Shown here piece after piece: positions 33,486 through 46,200 of a DNA stretch of 64,000 nucleotides (its first letter is position 1; every line of letters starts with the position of its first letter). Below the pieces are notes generated by a model. That model worked only from the letters and a program-made list of their open reading frames with translations. It made no database searches and was not told where the DNA came from. The DNA comes from Nymphaea colorata (Eukaryota > Streptophyta > Magnoliopsida > Nymphaeales > Nymphaeaceae). The stretch is taken from contig NC_045148.1 in assembly GCF_008831285.2 (NCBI RefSeq), forward strand, positions 15,912,802 through 15,976,801, in the 5' to 3' direction. Both the position numbers and the translations under genes were made by a program.

Positions 33486-36400
33486 CGGTCTAATCAATGT
33501 GGGTGCATAGAAAACTGTGCTTTAAGGAGAGAAATATGACATACATGGCACTTTCATGTGCATCACATGGGAAGAAGCCGTTTTAAAGGGGCTTCTCTTT
33601 TTTACTGACACCATTTTTTTAATGTATTCATCTGCCCTCAAATTTGACTTCTAAAAGCTGAAGTCATTCCAACCGTTGCATGACACTCAAAGTTGTACGT
33701 ATCTTGCATTAGAAACCATATTCAATGTTAACAATTGATGAAATACACTAATAAGAAAATTTACTGATGAAATTAGTCCTGAGTCTCCTGACCACTTGAT
33801 ATGGAGCAGTGTTTTATTGGTCTTTTATTGTTCTTAGATAAGTTTTCCCGGGAGGAAAAAACAACTTGAAAAAATTACTTTGCATTTGCGTTTCCTGGAC
33901 TACAAATAGATCGTGAAAATTTCAATCTAACCAGGTGTGCCTTTGGATCCTCAAAGGAATGCACCACCTTGTGGCTGAGCACTCTACTCCTTCCAGGCTT
34001 CAGATCTTGATCCACATGATTAATTTCTCCAAGCTCATGTAGTTTCTATATAGGCTTGGTTCTTTTGGCTTTGGAGAAGAACTAGTACAAGTTTTTGCTT
34101 GATCTTAATTTGTTGACTAAAGGAAGAAACATGTGTGAGAAATTAAAAGTAGTTATCGAAGAGCTATTTGTAGTTTATGTCGTAAACGAAAAAGCAAACT
34201 GTGGAACAAGTAGAAGATGGCCTAAATATAGTTGTAGCTAGCTTGTCGTGTTCACTTGGAATATAGTACGCCAAGTATCTCTGTTTCACATATTCCATAA
34301 ACATAAATTCGAAAAGGAAACGTTAACATGACAAAAACACTTTTTCTTTTCTAAAGCCACAAGAGCACCTTCTGTAAGCAACAAAAAAGAAGTCCTTCAA
34401 ACTCTATACATCAATTACAGAAGTTCAATAAATAGAAAAACATCGCATACATTTTTTATTGAGGGTAAACCCCGATTACCAAGCCTTAGAGGACAAAAAA
34501 AAACAGAATGAGGGCAATATGAAAGTTCATTTTCCTTGTTGATCATACTCCTTTCTTCATGAAGTTCACATATGGAAGCTAGCAACTGCAGCAGGTGGGA
34601 TGTAGTAAACCTGAATCATATCTGACTTAATCAGGTTCAGATTGGGATTTAAACTTTGGTTCGATTGCACCATAAAAACAAAGTTGAGCTTTACTTGCTG
34701 AAAATCCAAAATGTTATTGGCAAAGAATTTAGTTGGATTCGAAATATTTCCTTTATCGATAACAACTATTTGTATTTGGATTTGAGAAATCAGTTGGATA
34801 TATGCGACCTTTGACAACTCCAGTATGAAGGAGTCGAATGGAAACTGGATCCTGAACCCTCACGGGTGGAACAGTAAAACTCGTTTGGGTGAACCTCCTC
34901 GGAAAGGTATTATAAGAAGATGAACATGGTACCATTCTATCATACTGACATTCGAAGAGATGCAAACTGTTTAGATTCAGGCTTCTAAAACGAAACTTCG
35001 TCGGCCATATTCTGATCATTTAAGGTTCTATGATTGTAGGGACAGTTTATCACCGCAGATAAGTTAGTCCAATTTCCTGTTCGGCCTCATAATTGCATTC
35101 AAATCCAGAAAAGGAAACACTTTTAACTCCACAATTTTCTGGGAAGAAGCTCAAGCGCTATGAGCCAAACACAATAAAACAGTTCATTCAAAACCTTGTT
35201 CACTATAATGCTGAATCTGAACATCGTTTTGTTCTTTAGTTCTTGGAAGAGCTTATCGTCAATTTTTTCAGAAGCATAGCAAGTTTATATAGATGTACAC
35301 TTTCAAAACCAACTTTCTCTGGCTTTTAAACACGACTTCCACAATTTGAAATATTTCTGGTATCTAGAATTGACCTGTAAAGGCTCCATTTATGCCCTCC
35401 ACTGAGTGCGTAGGTCAAGGTGACTTTTGGCCTTGAGAGTCCCCAACTCCAAGTAAGCATAAGGCCCATGTAGTGAGAAGACTTTCTCAGTGGGCAAGAG
35501 AGGGAGAAACCCCGCATGAGCAGAGTTTTAATTGGTATGCATGCACCTCCAATATCAACGTTGACGTCAATGGCGGCCATTGTGGTCGTCCGGTGATGGC
35601 AACTCGCATGTTCATTAAGTTGATGGGACATCACGAAATCTGAAAGCCTGGAAGTCGTCCCTTGACCAACATCATGATTGGAAAATCTGTAGATTTCCCT
35701 TCGAAAATTTTCACTCTTCTCATGGACGAATGATAATCTATTTTGGTGAAACGAAAGCAACTGCTACAGGCATGTGAAGAACATGAGCTCGTATCTCACA
35801 GAGCTTCCCAGTTAAGAATATGATGGAAACTGCTTTGAAGATTGAACAGTCGAAGCGAAGAACCATTATTCAGTCAAAGTTACTGTTCACTCATCAATGA
35901 CAAGTGAAAAGAAAAGGCTGGGTCTTGCCGGAAGTGAGGGAGATTGGCTTTCGTTCAACTATTCAAGCATTTCAACTCATTCCTTTATTTTTTTTTTGCA
36001 AATTGCGGGCCAAAGTCAGTTTGCCCTATTTTTCAGCCAACAAGTGATCCAAACGTCTGGTGACATGGACCATGAATGCCACCTAGTTGAATTTGGTGAA
36101 AGAAGAGTTTATGACATCAATATAATGGTCCCAAGATGTATATGAACCGAGTCCATTCATATTACAGAATAGATCCATACATCACCAGTTGTAAACTTTC
36201 ATTCTAAATCTGTCCACCTGAATCTGTCTTTGGATCAACTTACTTTGTATTCTAATTCTTCATCAGATTCACAAGGTATACCTTCACTGTTTGGGCAGCC
36301 AAAGTTGAAAAAAAAAAGAACTCCCATCATCTGATAAAAACAGAAGTTCCTATCTAATATATCACTCTCATAAGGTGATCTTCAGTCATGATCACCATCA

Positions 36401-36788
36401 GTTGGTTTCATTCAACCATATTTAATGCAGATGGGGAGGCCACCAAAATTGCAGACATTATTAATGCTCACGATGGGGCTATTCTATGATCACAAACTGG
36501 AAAATATATGGCGAAGAAACATATCTCCTCAAAAAGGACATCTGTGAAATCATTTAATCTGCTGTCACACAATGTGGAGCAACATAGACTTCTACGATAC
36601 TTTTTTTACAAAGAAGTGATCATTGGTCAAATTTGAATCAGATGAAGACATGTCAATTAAACAGGAAGCCCCTTCAAAACGGCCTTAACGAGATACTGCT
36701 TCCCATGTGATATTGTGATGCACATGATAAGTTCCACGCAGATCCCGCTGAAAGGGCGATTTTCTATCCCCCAGACTGTGATTAGACC
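33486..36788. mobile_element. Candidate non-autonomous Mutator-like element with long inverted repeats
   Basis: Imperfect inverted repeats of about 163 bp bound the segment: left 33486-33648, right 36626-36788. The left end begins CGGTCTAATCAATGTGGG, and the inverted right end begins GGTCTAATCACAGTCTGGG. Further inside, both arms share CATCACATGGGAAG, GCCGTTTT(A/G)AAGGGGCTTC and CAAATTTGAC in the same order. Long terminal repeats without a transposase gene are usual for non-autonomous MULEs. No 9-bp target duplication was found, so the class is inferred. The interior has no recognisable coding sequence. Confidence 0.5.
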
Positions 36789-37823
36789 ATGAGAGAGAGA
36801 GCTGTTTCTTTTGTTCTATGGTTTTGAATATTTCAGGCTTTGTCCAAAAGCAGCTAGGAAAGGCGGTGCAATTCTTATAGGCAGGCGAAAGCTGACATGG
36901 GCTTTAAAGATGGGGATATTAGCTTTCGCAGGTGCTTGGATAACATCTCTAAAAAAATTAAGTTTTATAAAATCTAAATTTTGCAAAAACCTAGTTAAAA
37001 TTTTGAATGTTTGGAGGATAAGACAACTCTCAGGAGGAAGCAAAAAAACCAGTTTTGCTTGAAAAACTTGGGTAAGGCAGGTTTTTCGAACTCGTAACCC
37101 AATTTTCATATCATCTAAACTCACTTGAAATGGCGTTTTGGAGGTAAAACTAACTTAACATACAAAACCTGGTATGGGGCTGTCCATAGGTTTCCGAGTT
37201 TTGTGCCTCTGTGAGTGACAGTTTTTCTGGCCTGGGTGTGGTTTCTTCCTGCCACAAAACCCGAGAAAGAAAGCATTTCAGAACTTCTTTTCCTTTCTTT
37301 CAAATCTTTTGTTGGACCGAAAGCAAGATATCGTATTCTTAGCACACAATTTCTCCACGCATCTGGTGACAAGGACCCATAAACGTCATCTATTTGAATT
37401 TGGTGGTACAGCACTTAATGGCATAAAGATAATGGTCCCTAGTTTTGAATCTAAGTCCATTCAGATTACAGAAGAGATCCATGTATCCATCCTTACGAAC
37501 ATCATATATTGTTCAACTCGAATCTTTTCTTAAGCACGACCTTCACTATGAATCTCATCCCTTTTACATTCTAATTCCCCTTGGATTCTGTGATTAAACC
37601 TGTGTACTTATGTTCAAATTCATGACTGGATTTCCCTTGTCCAGCCAATTCTGGTTCTTTTTTAAGTATCAAAACAAATATTGCTCCATTTCAGCAAAAA
37701 GGCTATCAGCAAGATTATCTGACATACTCTCTCACGCAAATTAGAAGGAGAGCAACATACTAGAGATGGTTGAATTAGTAGTAGATCTTATGAAGTTTCT
37801 TTAAAAAGTCTTCTTTTGTGGGC
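36789..37823. other. Intergenic sequence with a diverged dispersed repeat
   Basis: The stretch 37360-37485 resembles 36056-36180 in direct orientation; shared words include CTGGTGACA, TTGAATTTGGTG, ATAATGGTCCC and GTCCATTCA. No gene is seen. Confidence 0.6.
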
Positions 37824-37831
37824 ATCACCGT

Positions 37832-38224
37832 TAGGGATGTCAATATATCCGATTTGAATCGGATATCCGACCGATTCGATCCAAAAAAAAACGGATATGA
37901 ATAAAAATTTAATATCCAATTAAGAAATCGGATCGGATTCGGATTGAATAAATGACATCCGATCGGATTCGGATCGGATTCATTTTTAGACAAATATCCT
38001 CTATCTAATACTTAGAAAATGGCAAAATCTGGTTCAAAATTCGGATTCGGATATAAATATAAAAATCGGATTCGGATCGGATTCGGATTGTAAAATCGGA
38101 TTTCGGATTCGGATATGACTTTGATTTATTCGAATTCGAATTTGAATCCGAATATATGAATATCCGAAAAAGCGAGTATGATTAAAGATGTATCCGATCC
38201 GAATCCGATCCGTTGGCATCCTTA
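37832..38224. mobile_element. hAT-type MITE, 393 bp
   Basis: The ends TAGGGATGTCAAT and, inverted, TAAGGATGCCAAC form short terminal inverted repeats. A perfect 8-bp target-site duplication ATCACCGT lies at 37824-37831 and 38225-38232. An 8-bp duplication with TAGGGATG-like ends is the hAT signature. The interior is built from variants of GGATTCGGAT and GGATCGGATT with inverted counterparts, giving high self-complementarity and no coding capacity. Confidence 0.88.
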
Positions 38225-38232
38225 ATCACCGT

Positions 38233-39724
38233 ATTACATAAGAAAAACAAACTTGGGCATCGCCATGTTGCATACGAAAAATAGTTTATATCTTTCTTTC
38301 TTTCTAAATTCTTTAATAGTACATCTGACAAACAAATGAATGTAACTATTCCACGAATATAACCCAAAAAATCAAAATCAAGGCCGATTAATGGGACACC
38401 TTAAAAAGTGTCTATGAATTTATCCCGATTTTGTGGGGTAGATTCATGGGAGAGGTACAAACTGTTCTATTTGCCAAATGAGCTCTAAGTGTTAGTTTGA
38501 AACGTTCCCACCGTCTTGCTTCACTAACAACTAATAACTTTGAACAACCAGAAGATAACTTCATATTTCTTAAACATTCTATTAAGCCAACACATTGTGC
38601 ACTAAAATTCTTTACTCAAATCCATTCTCTTATGCTTTTTATATCACGTATATGAACAACGAGTATATTATATCAGCACACCAACCGTGTTAAATCAATG
38701 AACAGAAAACGGACGGACGTGAACGCTCGGGCCCGACCATTTAGTTAGAATAATGCCCGGATGCTGATGCCAACAAAATGCAACCAATGATAGTAATATG
38801 CTATAATGGCAATTTGCTACGATCTAGTTTTAGCGATTCACCATCTCATTCAAGTATAGGACACTATGGAGCAGGGGCAGAGACAGAAGTTTTAGGTCAA
38901 GGGGCACTCATTCAAAAAAATATCGGGCGTGAGAAAACTATTTAAGGGGAAATAGGCAAACAAATTAAGGGGCACACAACATACATATAACTAAATAAAT
39001 ATCTGGGAACCACCAATCTGCAAATTGAACAAAATTCAGAAGGGGCAGAATCCTCTAACATTGTAATGGCCAGGGGGATGGCCGACTAAGAAAAATGGCA
39101 GGTGCACTTGCGTGTGCGTGAAAATCATCTTCTTACGAAGAGTTTGTGTTCATTTGCAAAGTATGGACTTCTTACTACAACAAGAGCAATTTTTTTTTTC
39201 TTTCTTTGACGATTCATTGCTCACTCGAACATAAAATAAAGGAAATGAATATCATTATGAAGTCATACCAAACAGCAAATTAACAAGGATCTAATCTCCC
39301 AGCCTTTGTGTATATCGGATAATTATGGCAAATGTAATTTTGGGATATGGATGACAAAGAAACTGGAGGGCGGTGATAAGGTGGTGATCATGGCGCATTA
39401 TCGTCTCCAAATCTCTCGGCTTATCGGTTGCCACCGGCACCGGATGACGACGACGTTGTGGGGCCGGCCGGTGCGACGGGAGGAAAAGAAAAAGAATGGC
39501 AAACAATGTGCGAGGAATCGGAGGAGGAAAAAGGACCACAGTGATAGTTATAGATTTGGTGAACGTGTGAAGGCGAAAGGACCAGAGGCCGAGAGTCAAT
39601 CGGCGACCACACGTTTAGGAGGAAGGGTGAGTCAGCAGAGAGGCGAAGCATTTTCTGACTCACCAGCTCAATCCGCAGCCCTCCATCCAAAAGCGCCCCT
39701 CACCGTGACGTGGCCCCCTCCGCC
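38233..39724. other. Intergenic sequence and 5' flank of the next gene
   Basis: AT-rich and non-coding up to about 39300, then rising in G+C towards the intronless gene at 39876. Confidence 0.55.
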
Positions 39725-39875
39725 ATTAAATACAGCACCCCTCCGCTTCTCTACGCCCTCTCCCTCCCTCCCTCCCTTCCTCCATCTCTCTTTCTCTCTC
39801 TAAACTTCCCCTGTCAGAAAAGATAACGAGGAATCTCTTTCTCCCAGTCTGTCTCGCTCGAGCCTCAACACAGAG
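39725..39875 (+). promoter_or_regulatory. Probable core promoter and pyrimidine-rich 5' leader
   Basis: A weak TATA-like CATTAAATACAG at 39724-39735 is followed by CCCTCTCCCTCC and CTCTCTTTCTCTCTC tracts (39758-39800). Such Y patches are common near plant transcription starts. Confidence 0.4.
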
Positions 39876-40859
39876 ATGCCAATTTCTCCTGTTGGAAGCG
39901 TCGAGACAAGCCAAACATTTGCAGCAAAACTTTTGCAGGCTCTGGGAATCGTCGGGGCAACGAGTTTATGGTCATGGGGAGCGCTTCTTCTTGCCGTTGC
40001 TGCGACCCTCGCCAGCATTCTCAACACTCACAAGCTCACCGGCTTCATCCCCTGGGATGTCTCCGGTGCCAACCAGTCACTTAGCCTGATTCGCGGCAGT
40101 GACTCTGACTCGGAGAGTGATGATGATGATGCTGGTGCCTCTGCCCAGCAGGGTGAGGAGGACAAAGGGTCGGAGCGAGTTGAGCCGAAGGCTGCCCCTG
40201 CTCGCCGGATCGATGTGCCGGATTCGGATAGGAGAACAAAGGGGCAGCAGCTATGGATGGTGGGAGAAGACCAGATGGGAAGTGTTGGCGGCGAGAACTG
40301 GGACCTCTCCAATGGCGAGGTTGTCAAGCTGTGGCCTCAGGGCGTCTATTTCAGAGGCGGCGACCTTACAGTCTCTCAGTCTCTACTCATCAACGACCGT
40401 CGAAAAAGGCCGGTCGTAGTCATCTCCGGCGACGGTGGCATTCAAGTGTGTGACCAACGAGCGAGCTGTCAGTCTCCAGTCATGTCTGTTTATGGGCTTA
40501 GTCCTCAGAAACCGGTCTCAGAAATTGGGTACGATGGGACAGGAAAGATTTTTTTCACATACGGCGGCAGCGGCGGCCGGGACGATGTGTTGGTTCGTGA
40601 CTTGAGGATGCTTGGTCCAAATTTTGATGGCAGAGCCTCCTCAAACAGAAGAAGTGTCTCTCCGTGGTGGGAGGAAGACGCAGTCATCGTTCCCAAACAA
40701 CATGAACATGGCAAAGATGATGAGTTTCAAATTGTAGGATATGAAGATTCATTGAAATTTCCAGAGTGGAGTAGGCCTCTAGATGCCATAAACTCCAGAT
40801 CAATGGTTTTCCGGTGCCTTGATGCTGTTAGGTCCATATCTTCTGGTTTAATGAACTAA
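39876..40859 (+). CDS. Intronless unknown protein with N-terminal membrane anchor (327 aa)
   Basis: A single open frame starts at ATG 39876 and ends TAA 40857-40859. I do not recognise the family. A hydrophobic segment at about residues 28-49 (SLWSWGALLLAVAATLASIL) could anchor the protein in a membrane. An acidic, low-complexity linker follows (SDSDSESDDDD, residues 75-85). The C-terminal two-thirds look globular and well conserved in style: GEVVKLWPQGVYFRGGDLTV, VVVISGDGGIQVC, IGYDGTGKIFFTYGG and VFRCLDAVRSISS. Local G+C is higher than in flanking DNA, codon use looks coding, and a promoter-like pyrimidine leader precedes it. A plausible topology is a short lumenal or extracellular N-terminus, one helix and a cytosolic domain; this is inference. 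Confidence 0.75.
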   Translation: MPISPVGSVETSQTFAAKLLQALGIVGATSLWSWGALLLAVAATLASILNTHKLTGFIPWDVSGANQSLSLIRGSDSDSESDDDDAGASAQQGEEDKGSERVEPKAAPARRIDVPDSDRRTKGQQLWMVGEDQMGSVGGENWDLSNGEVVKLWPQGVYFRGGDLTVSQSLLINDRRKRPVVVISGDGGIQVCDQRASCQSPVMSVYGLSPQKPVSEIGYDGTGKIFFTYGGSGGRDDVLVRDLRMLGPNFDGRASSNRRSVSPWWEEDAVIVPKQHEHGKDDEFQIVGYEDSLKFPEWSRPLDAINSRSMVFRCLDAVRSISSGLMN

Positions 40860-43280
40860 ATTGCTAGTAATGATCCTATTGTTAAACATGATTCTTATTT
40901 ACATTTTTCAGCATCCACTTTAACCTGTAACCATGATGGGATTAAGGTATGTTGATGTCTTGTCTCGTTACTGAATATAGATTGAACAGTCTCTGGTGTG
41001 TTTAGCATAGATAATTGGGACAGGGGCTGGTTGGTGGCCAGCGGTTGCTCCTAACTCCTATACGCAATCCCTTGCACAAGCTAACGAAGATTTTTCTCTG
41101 CCGAGCAAAGAACAAAGCATCTTGGCTCCAGCGCGATGTTCTTTGAAAAGGAAGCCAGGAAAACTTAAAGTGGCAGCGTTGTGGAAACAAAGGGGAAAGA
41201 TGGTACCAATTTTGGGCTAATTAATGACAAGATAAAAAGTGCGATTCCATCAACTTGCTTAAATCGCTTGAAGTTCCGTGAAAGAAACAAAGCCTTTCAT
41301 TGACTACCTTACATGGTTGATCAAGAAAGGTTCCACTCGAGGACCAACTTTTTCTTCATAGTCTCAAAGTGGAGGCTCACGTTTTCGATCGAGATTAGGA
41401 CGACTACCTGTAAAATGGCCATCGGAGGTGAAAGTCACAGGAAACATGACAGGTTTAGCTTTCCATATATTTGTAGAGTTCAAAACTGTTCATTCACCTG
41501 CATTGGAATGAGAAAAGCGCCGTGGATTAACGTTATTTGATTAAGATTTAACTTGAGACAATGAAAGATTGAAGTATCATGCTATACAAATGGTTCAGGC
41601 TCTGATAGATTAAGTATATATAAAATGGACTTAGATAGGATTTAAGCCCCAGACCCATATCTTGTCTGATCAATGACCCAACTTTTAACAGACCCAATAT
41701 GCGCCCGGCCAGTTTAGATTGCACAAGACCGGATAAACAACAGCCCGTCAGGCGTCAATAGCTTGGGCCTGGGAAATCAACAATAATGAAGTTGTTTCTC
41801 AACAGATCCCCGTCTGGGACTCTCTGAAACAAAGGGCACTCACAAATGCTTGGGCCAATTTCCTCCCCAACTGACGCTTGTAAAAATATACCTGATACGC
41901 TAAGAAGTTTTGCTTCAGACCAAGTATCTATATCAAAAGTTTATAAATGTGGGCTCACCTTTTTCAAAATTAATGCCCTCTACATGGAATCTTCCGTCGA
42001 TGTATGATCCAAGTGCAAAGATTGAAAATGACGGGTGCCACCAAATAAAATAAGAAGTGAACAAGACAGAAGAAGCGCTTGCACCCAATACTCTGAATAT
42101 TGATGGGTTGCATCCTACGAGCACCTAATCACCAAAATTTATGTTACTAAACAACAAAGAATAACGTTTGGTAAGGAGAAAGAAACACAAAAATATTTGT
42201 ATTGCTTCATCAATTATTCTAGCATAATTGTTGGCTCCTGCCAGAAATTGTAAATTCCCCTGGGATTTCGGTCTTTTCTTTTCTGCCGGAAAGAAAGAGA
42301 ACCACAACTGGCTTACCGAATTTCAATTTTCAAATCCACCGACAACCTAAAATCAGTCGTCAGCATGAACTCGAAAATAGAGAAGTTGATTTGGACATCT
42401 GCCAGCTGCTCCTGTCCGCAGCAAATTAACACAAACAGTCAATATGTAGCGTAGCGATTTGTCAACATCCTGTATAGCTATCAGCCCAGGATGGTTGCCT
42501 CCCCACTTGGTGAGGCAAGCAGTTCCATGATCTCTTCCGCATATTTAGAGAACAAGGAAAATGAGGTTCTCATGTTCAGAAAGTTTGATAGTAGAGATAC
42601 TATAGATCGTGTGATGGCCTCCCATGCTTCTTTTGTACAACGATTTGAGAAAAGGTAAACGAAGTTGTAACTTCCTTACTCACTTTCACATGATAGTTTG
42701 TAGTGGGTGGCCCATTCTAGTGTCAATTGCTGTGATCTGCGCTGGTGCGTTTAAACCTGTACTGACGGATCCTCCACTGACTAGAACTTTTCTTAAAGAA
42801 ACGCATGCTGATTTTTAGTCTTGCGCTCTCGTTTTTCCTGTTGTTTTTAGTTAGAATTTGAACATGCACAGAAAGTAAGCTCGTACCATGAGGACCGAAG
42901 GGTAGCGCAAGAATCGGTTTCCGTAGCTTGTGGCCAGAAAGCGGCTGAAAATTTTAATAAACAAATTACAAAGTCTATGATCTTTTCCGGTCAACCAGCG
43001 GCTCTTTTTTTTGCCTTTTTCTCATGTTGACGAGGGAGGGGCGGAGCCTCAGCCTGAACCTTCGCGTTGCTTACCGGGTTTGGGTAGTTCTTGTGGTCTT
43101 CGCAGTGGTCGGTGGTCACCAATGCCATTCAAACCAGAGAGAGAGAGAGGGAGAGAGATTCGACGAATGCATCAGGCTAAATTCCATAATCATGATATCA
43201 TGCTTGGAATATATTTTATTGTACATTTTATGGCCGTGGTGGGGGATTATACATGAGAAAACAAATGGTTGCTTGGTTTT
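40860..43280. other. Intergenic sequence with unassigned coding-like pieces
   Basis: On the minus strand a segment at 42311-42404 follows a GCGGACAG acceptor, reads EQLADVQINFSIFEFMLTTD and ends at GTAAGC. Another at 41955-42117 reads VGCNPSIFRVLGASASSVLF and on to a GT donor-like site. They may be two exons of one unknown or decayed gene; no family was recognised. The remainder shows nothing. Confidence 0.3.
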
Positions 43281-46200
43281 TTATTTCCTTTTCTTTTCTT
43301 CAGTGGCTTTCTCGAGAACCACAGGAGCAGCTGGGATACTGAACCACCATTCTCTGAGCCTCCTCATCCACCTCTCCGTACTAGCTTTTCTTGGAGGCGA
43401 ATTTCTTGTGAAGATCTCCAGGAACAACAACAGGACTACGAGCTTTACAGGAACAAAAACCAAAAAGAGCGCTACGCCAACCAATGCTATGATAACCCGG
43501 TCCGTTGCCTACACATTGCATGGTTGTAGGAAAAACAACGTCACATACCAAAAAAAACATTGTTCCAACCAAATAAAGCAGATGTTTCTATACATATACA
43601 AGAAGAAACTAATGTTCTATCAACGTTCCATAAAATATGTCCAGCTGATGGAAACCTTTCTTAACGCCCAATTGGGACGCTATCATATGTACTCTCCAGT
43701 AAACATTCACACTCATATTTATTCCTATATATCTCCTTTCCTCTCTCTCCCCTAACACCGGCAACCCGCCCCTTTTCCAATTCCATTCCTAGTCCTATAT
43801 TTGTGACGCCATATTCAACCTAACTTCCACCGTTAAGGACACCCACCCTCCACAGTGGTTATAATCTCTCTCTCTCTCTCTAGCAGAAGTTTATTAGCTT
43901 CATTCTACACATAATTTTGGAATATTTTGTTTGTCATAATTCTGATGATTTCATTTCAGTATTATGATCTTTTTGTAAGTGTTAGTAGTAGAACTTGAAA
44001 TGGATTAGATAAATATTAAAACTTTCAATTTCTACCATTGGTGAATTTTGCCAATATTTAATGCTTCTTTTCCAATAATTCGCTCCTATAGGCTTCCATG
44101 CATACAAGAGAGAGAGAGAGAGACCTGAGGAAGGATAGCCAAGAGCACTGCTCGCGATTTCAAGAGGATGACATTTCCATCCTGAATGAACTCCTCGAAC
44201 TGAGCAATAGCATTCTGCACAGCAAGAAGTTGCTCCATCGTGTTCTTTGGGGGTGGAGCAACTACTTTGACCTCAGTGACTGGTCTGCCTTGTGAGAAAA
44301 TCCTCGTAAGAAGCAGGAAGATTGCTATGAAGAGAAGCAAAACACTGAATGCTCGCAAAATCCATCCCCTGTGAAAGGTTGGTGACAAAAGGTAAATTTT
44401 CTCATCCGATAGCAAAACAAAGAGAATCTTATAGCTAAGAGGAAAGTTCCAGCAAAGCAAGAACGATAGACTTGTATACATGGGAAAAACGTAAATGAAA
44501 ATTGGACATCAGGTGCAATACACAACTCAAAAGCTAACGGTTTTATGTACTGCATACATTTTCCAAAATTATTACCACCAGGTTGACTCCATTTCAGTAG
44601 ACATGGTACATGCATCACATCATGAAAATTAATACGTTATTCACCACATTTAAATGACTATATTTCCACCTGTGGGTCTGCATTCATCTTGATTCTTCTT
44701 CCAGTTAAAAGATTAGATATCGTCTGTATTGTGAACTGTGATGTTCATAGAAAGATTATCTATCATGAATAGGGGTGTTATCTCATTATGTCAACTTGCT
44801 TCTATTTCTAAGAAAAATGTATACAGAATCATGCAAGTCAAGTGAATATCAACTAGGGTCTGTCTTTCAGAGACAGCAAGCCTTGAGGGTTATAGTTCAC
44901 GTCTGGAAATGTTTCTTCTCTTCCAGTTCTTCAGCAAGGGAATGTTTCGTAATGTTAAATGCAAGAAAAGTGCTTTTAACAAAAGAACACATCAAAAAAG
45001 AAAAGCGAAAAGAAGTTCCACAAGTGGTTGATTTGGGGACGTACAAGAGACAGGATAAATGGCTTACCCTTTCCTATCAATGCCACAATTGGAATTGAAC
45101 CACTCAGGTATTGTAATCATTTTAATGAAGATGCATGGAAATGCATGGCAACTAAAGAAGAACTATAGAATGATAACTGCATTATTATCACAAAGAACCA
45201 ATACATGTAAAGCAACAAAGATGGAAGGAAATGTTCAACAAAAATTTGGAAACAGATACCTGCAAATAATATAAGCAACCATAATACAGAATAATGCTGA
45301 CTTTAAGGGATCATCCCAAGATAAAATGGAAAGAAGACGACTCCCCAGCTCAGTGACAGGAAAGAGTAATTCCTACAGCAAGTTCACAATAACAAAATTA
45401 GTTCTCCAATGCCTGATATGCAGGCATGTAATAAAGAAATAAACCAATATAATCTGTGTATGTACATCTTAGTTTAAAAAAAATGTTCCACTTATTGGAG
45501 GGAAAAGATGGGAAAATGTAGAAATCAACAGTATGAATTTATGATTCACAAGAAATTTCAGTCTGAACCAAAAGAAAGTTGAAGCAGACACCTTCAGGGC
45601 TGGGGAAGATTTTTCAGCTTCATGAGATAGAAATAAATGATCCTATTGCGCAATCTTTCTAGTGAAATAAAATGGTATGGAACTGCATGCACATTATAAC
45701 ACCACCACCACCACCTGACTGATGAAGTTGTAAGGTAAAAATATACATATTCTTTCCTTTTCTGTATGTTGAGAAACAAAATGTAGAAAAAAAAATGAAA
45801 ATGAAAATAAAAATAAAACAAAGAAAAGAAAAGGAGAAGCAGTCATATTTCATTGATCTTACAGCTCATCAGATCGGTTAATGGGTAGAGGTGCTGTTTT
45901 TCTTAATTATAATATGTTTGCCACAGAACACTACTAGCATGCAATATGAGAGAGAGAGAGAGAGAGAGAAAGAGAAGAAAAAGATCTCCAAAGGAAAGTC
46001 GAGGAAACTGTAATGCACACAAAATGGCTGTTCTTTCATCAGGAAGACTTTAGTGACCTAAAACTCAGTCTTGAAGCAGGGTTAGCGTAAATTTCAGGTG
46101 CCACTGGGGAAGTAAGATTATTACTTTTTGGAGTTTCAGGTTGCTAATACAACCTAATGCATTGTTGCTAAACATTGTAACTGCACTAAGATGATGTCCA

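Noticed and set aside
39291-39803. Open frames on both strands upstream of the 327-aa gene
   Set aside because: They overlap each other, lack motifs and cover the promoter and pyrimidine-rich leader.
40028-40714. Antisense and shifted frames within the 327-aa gene
   Set aside because: Shadows of the main frame in a G+C-richer segment.
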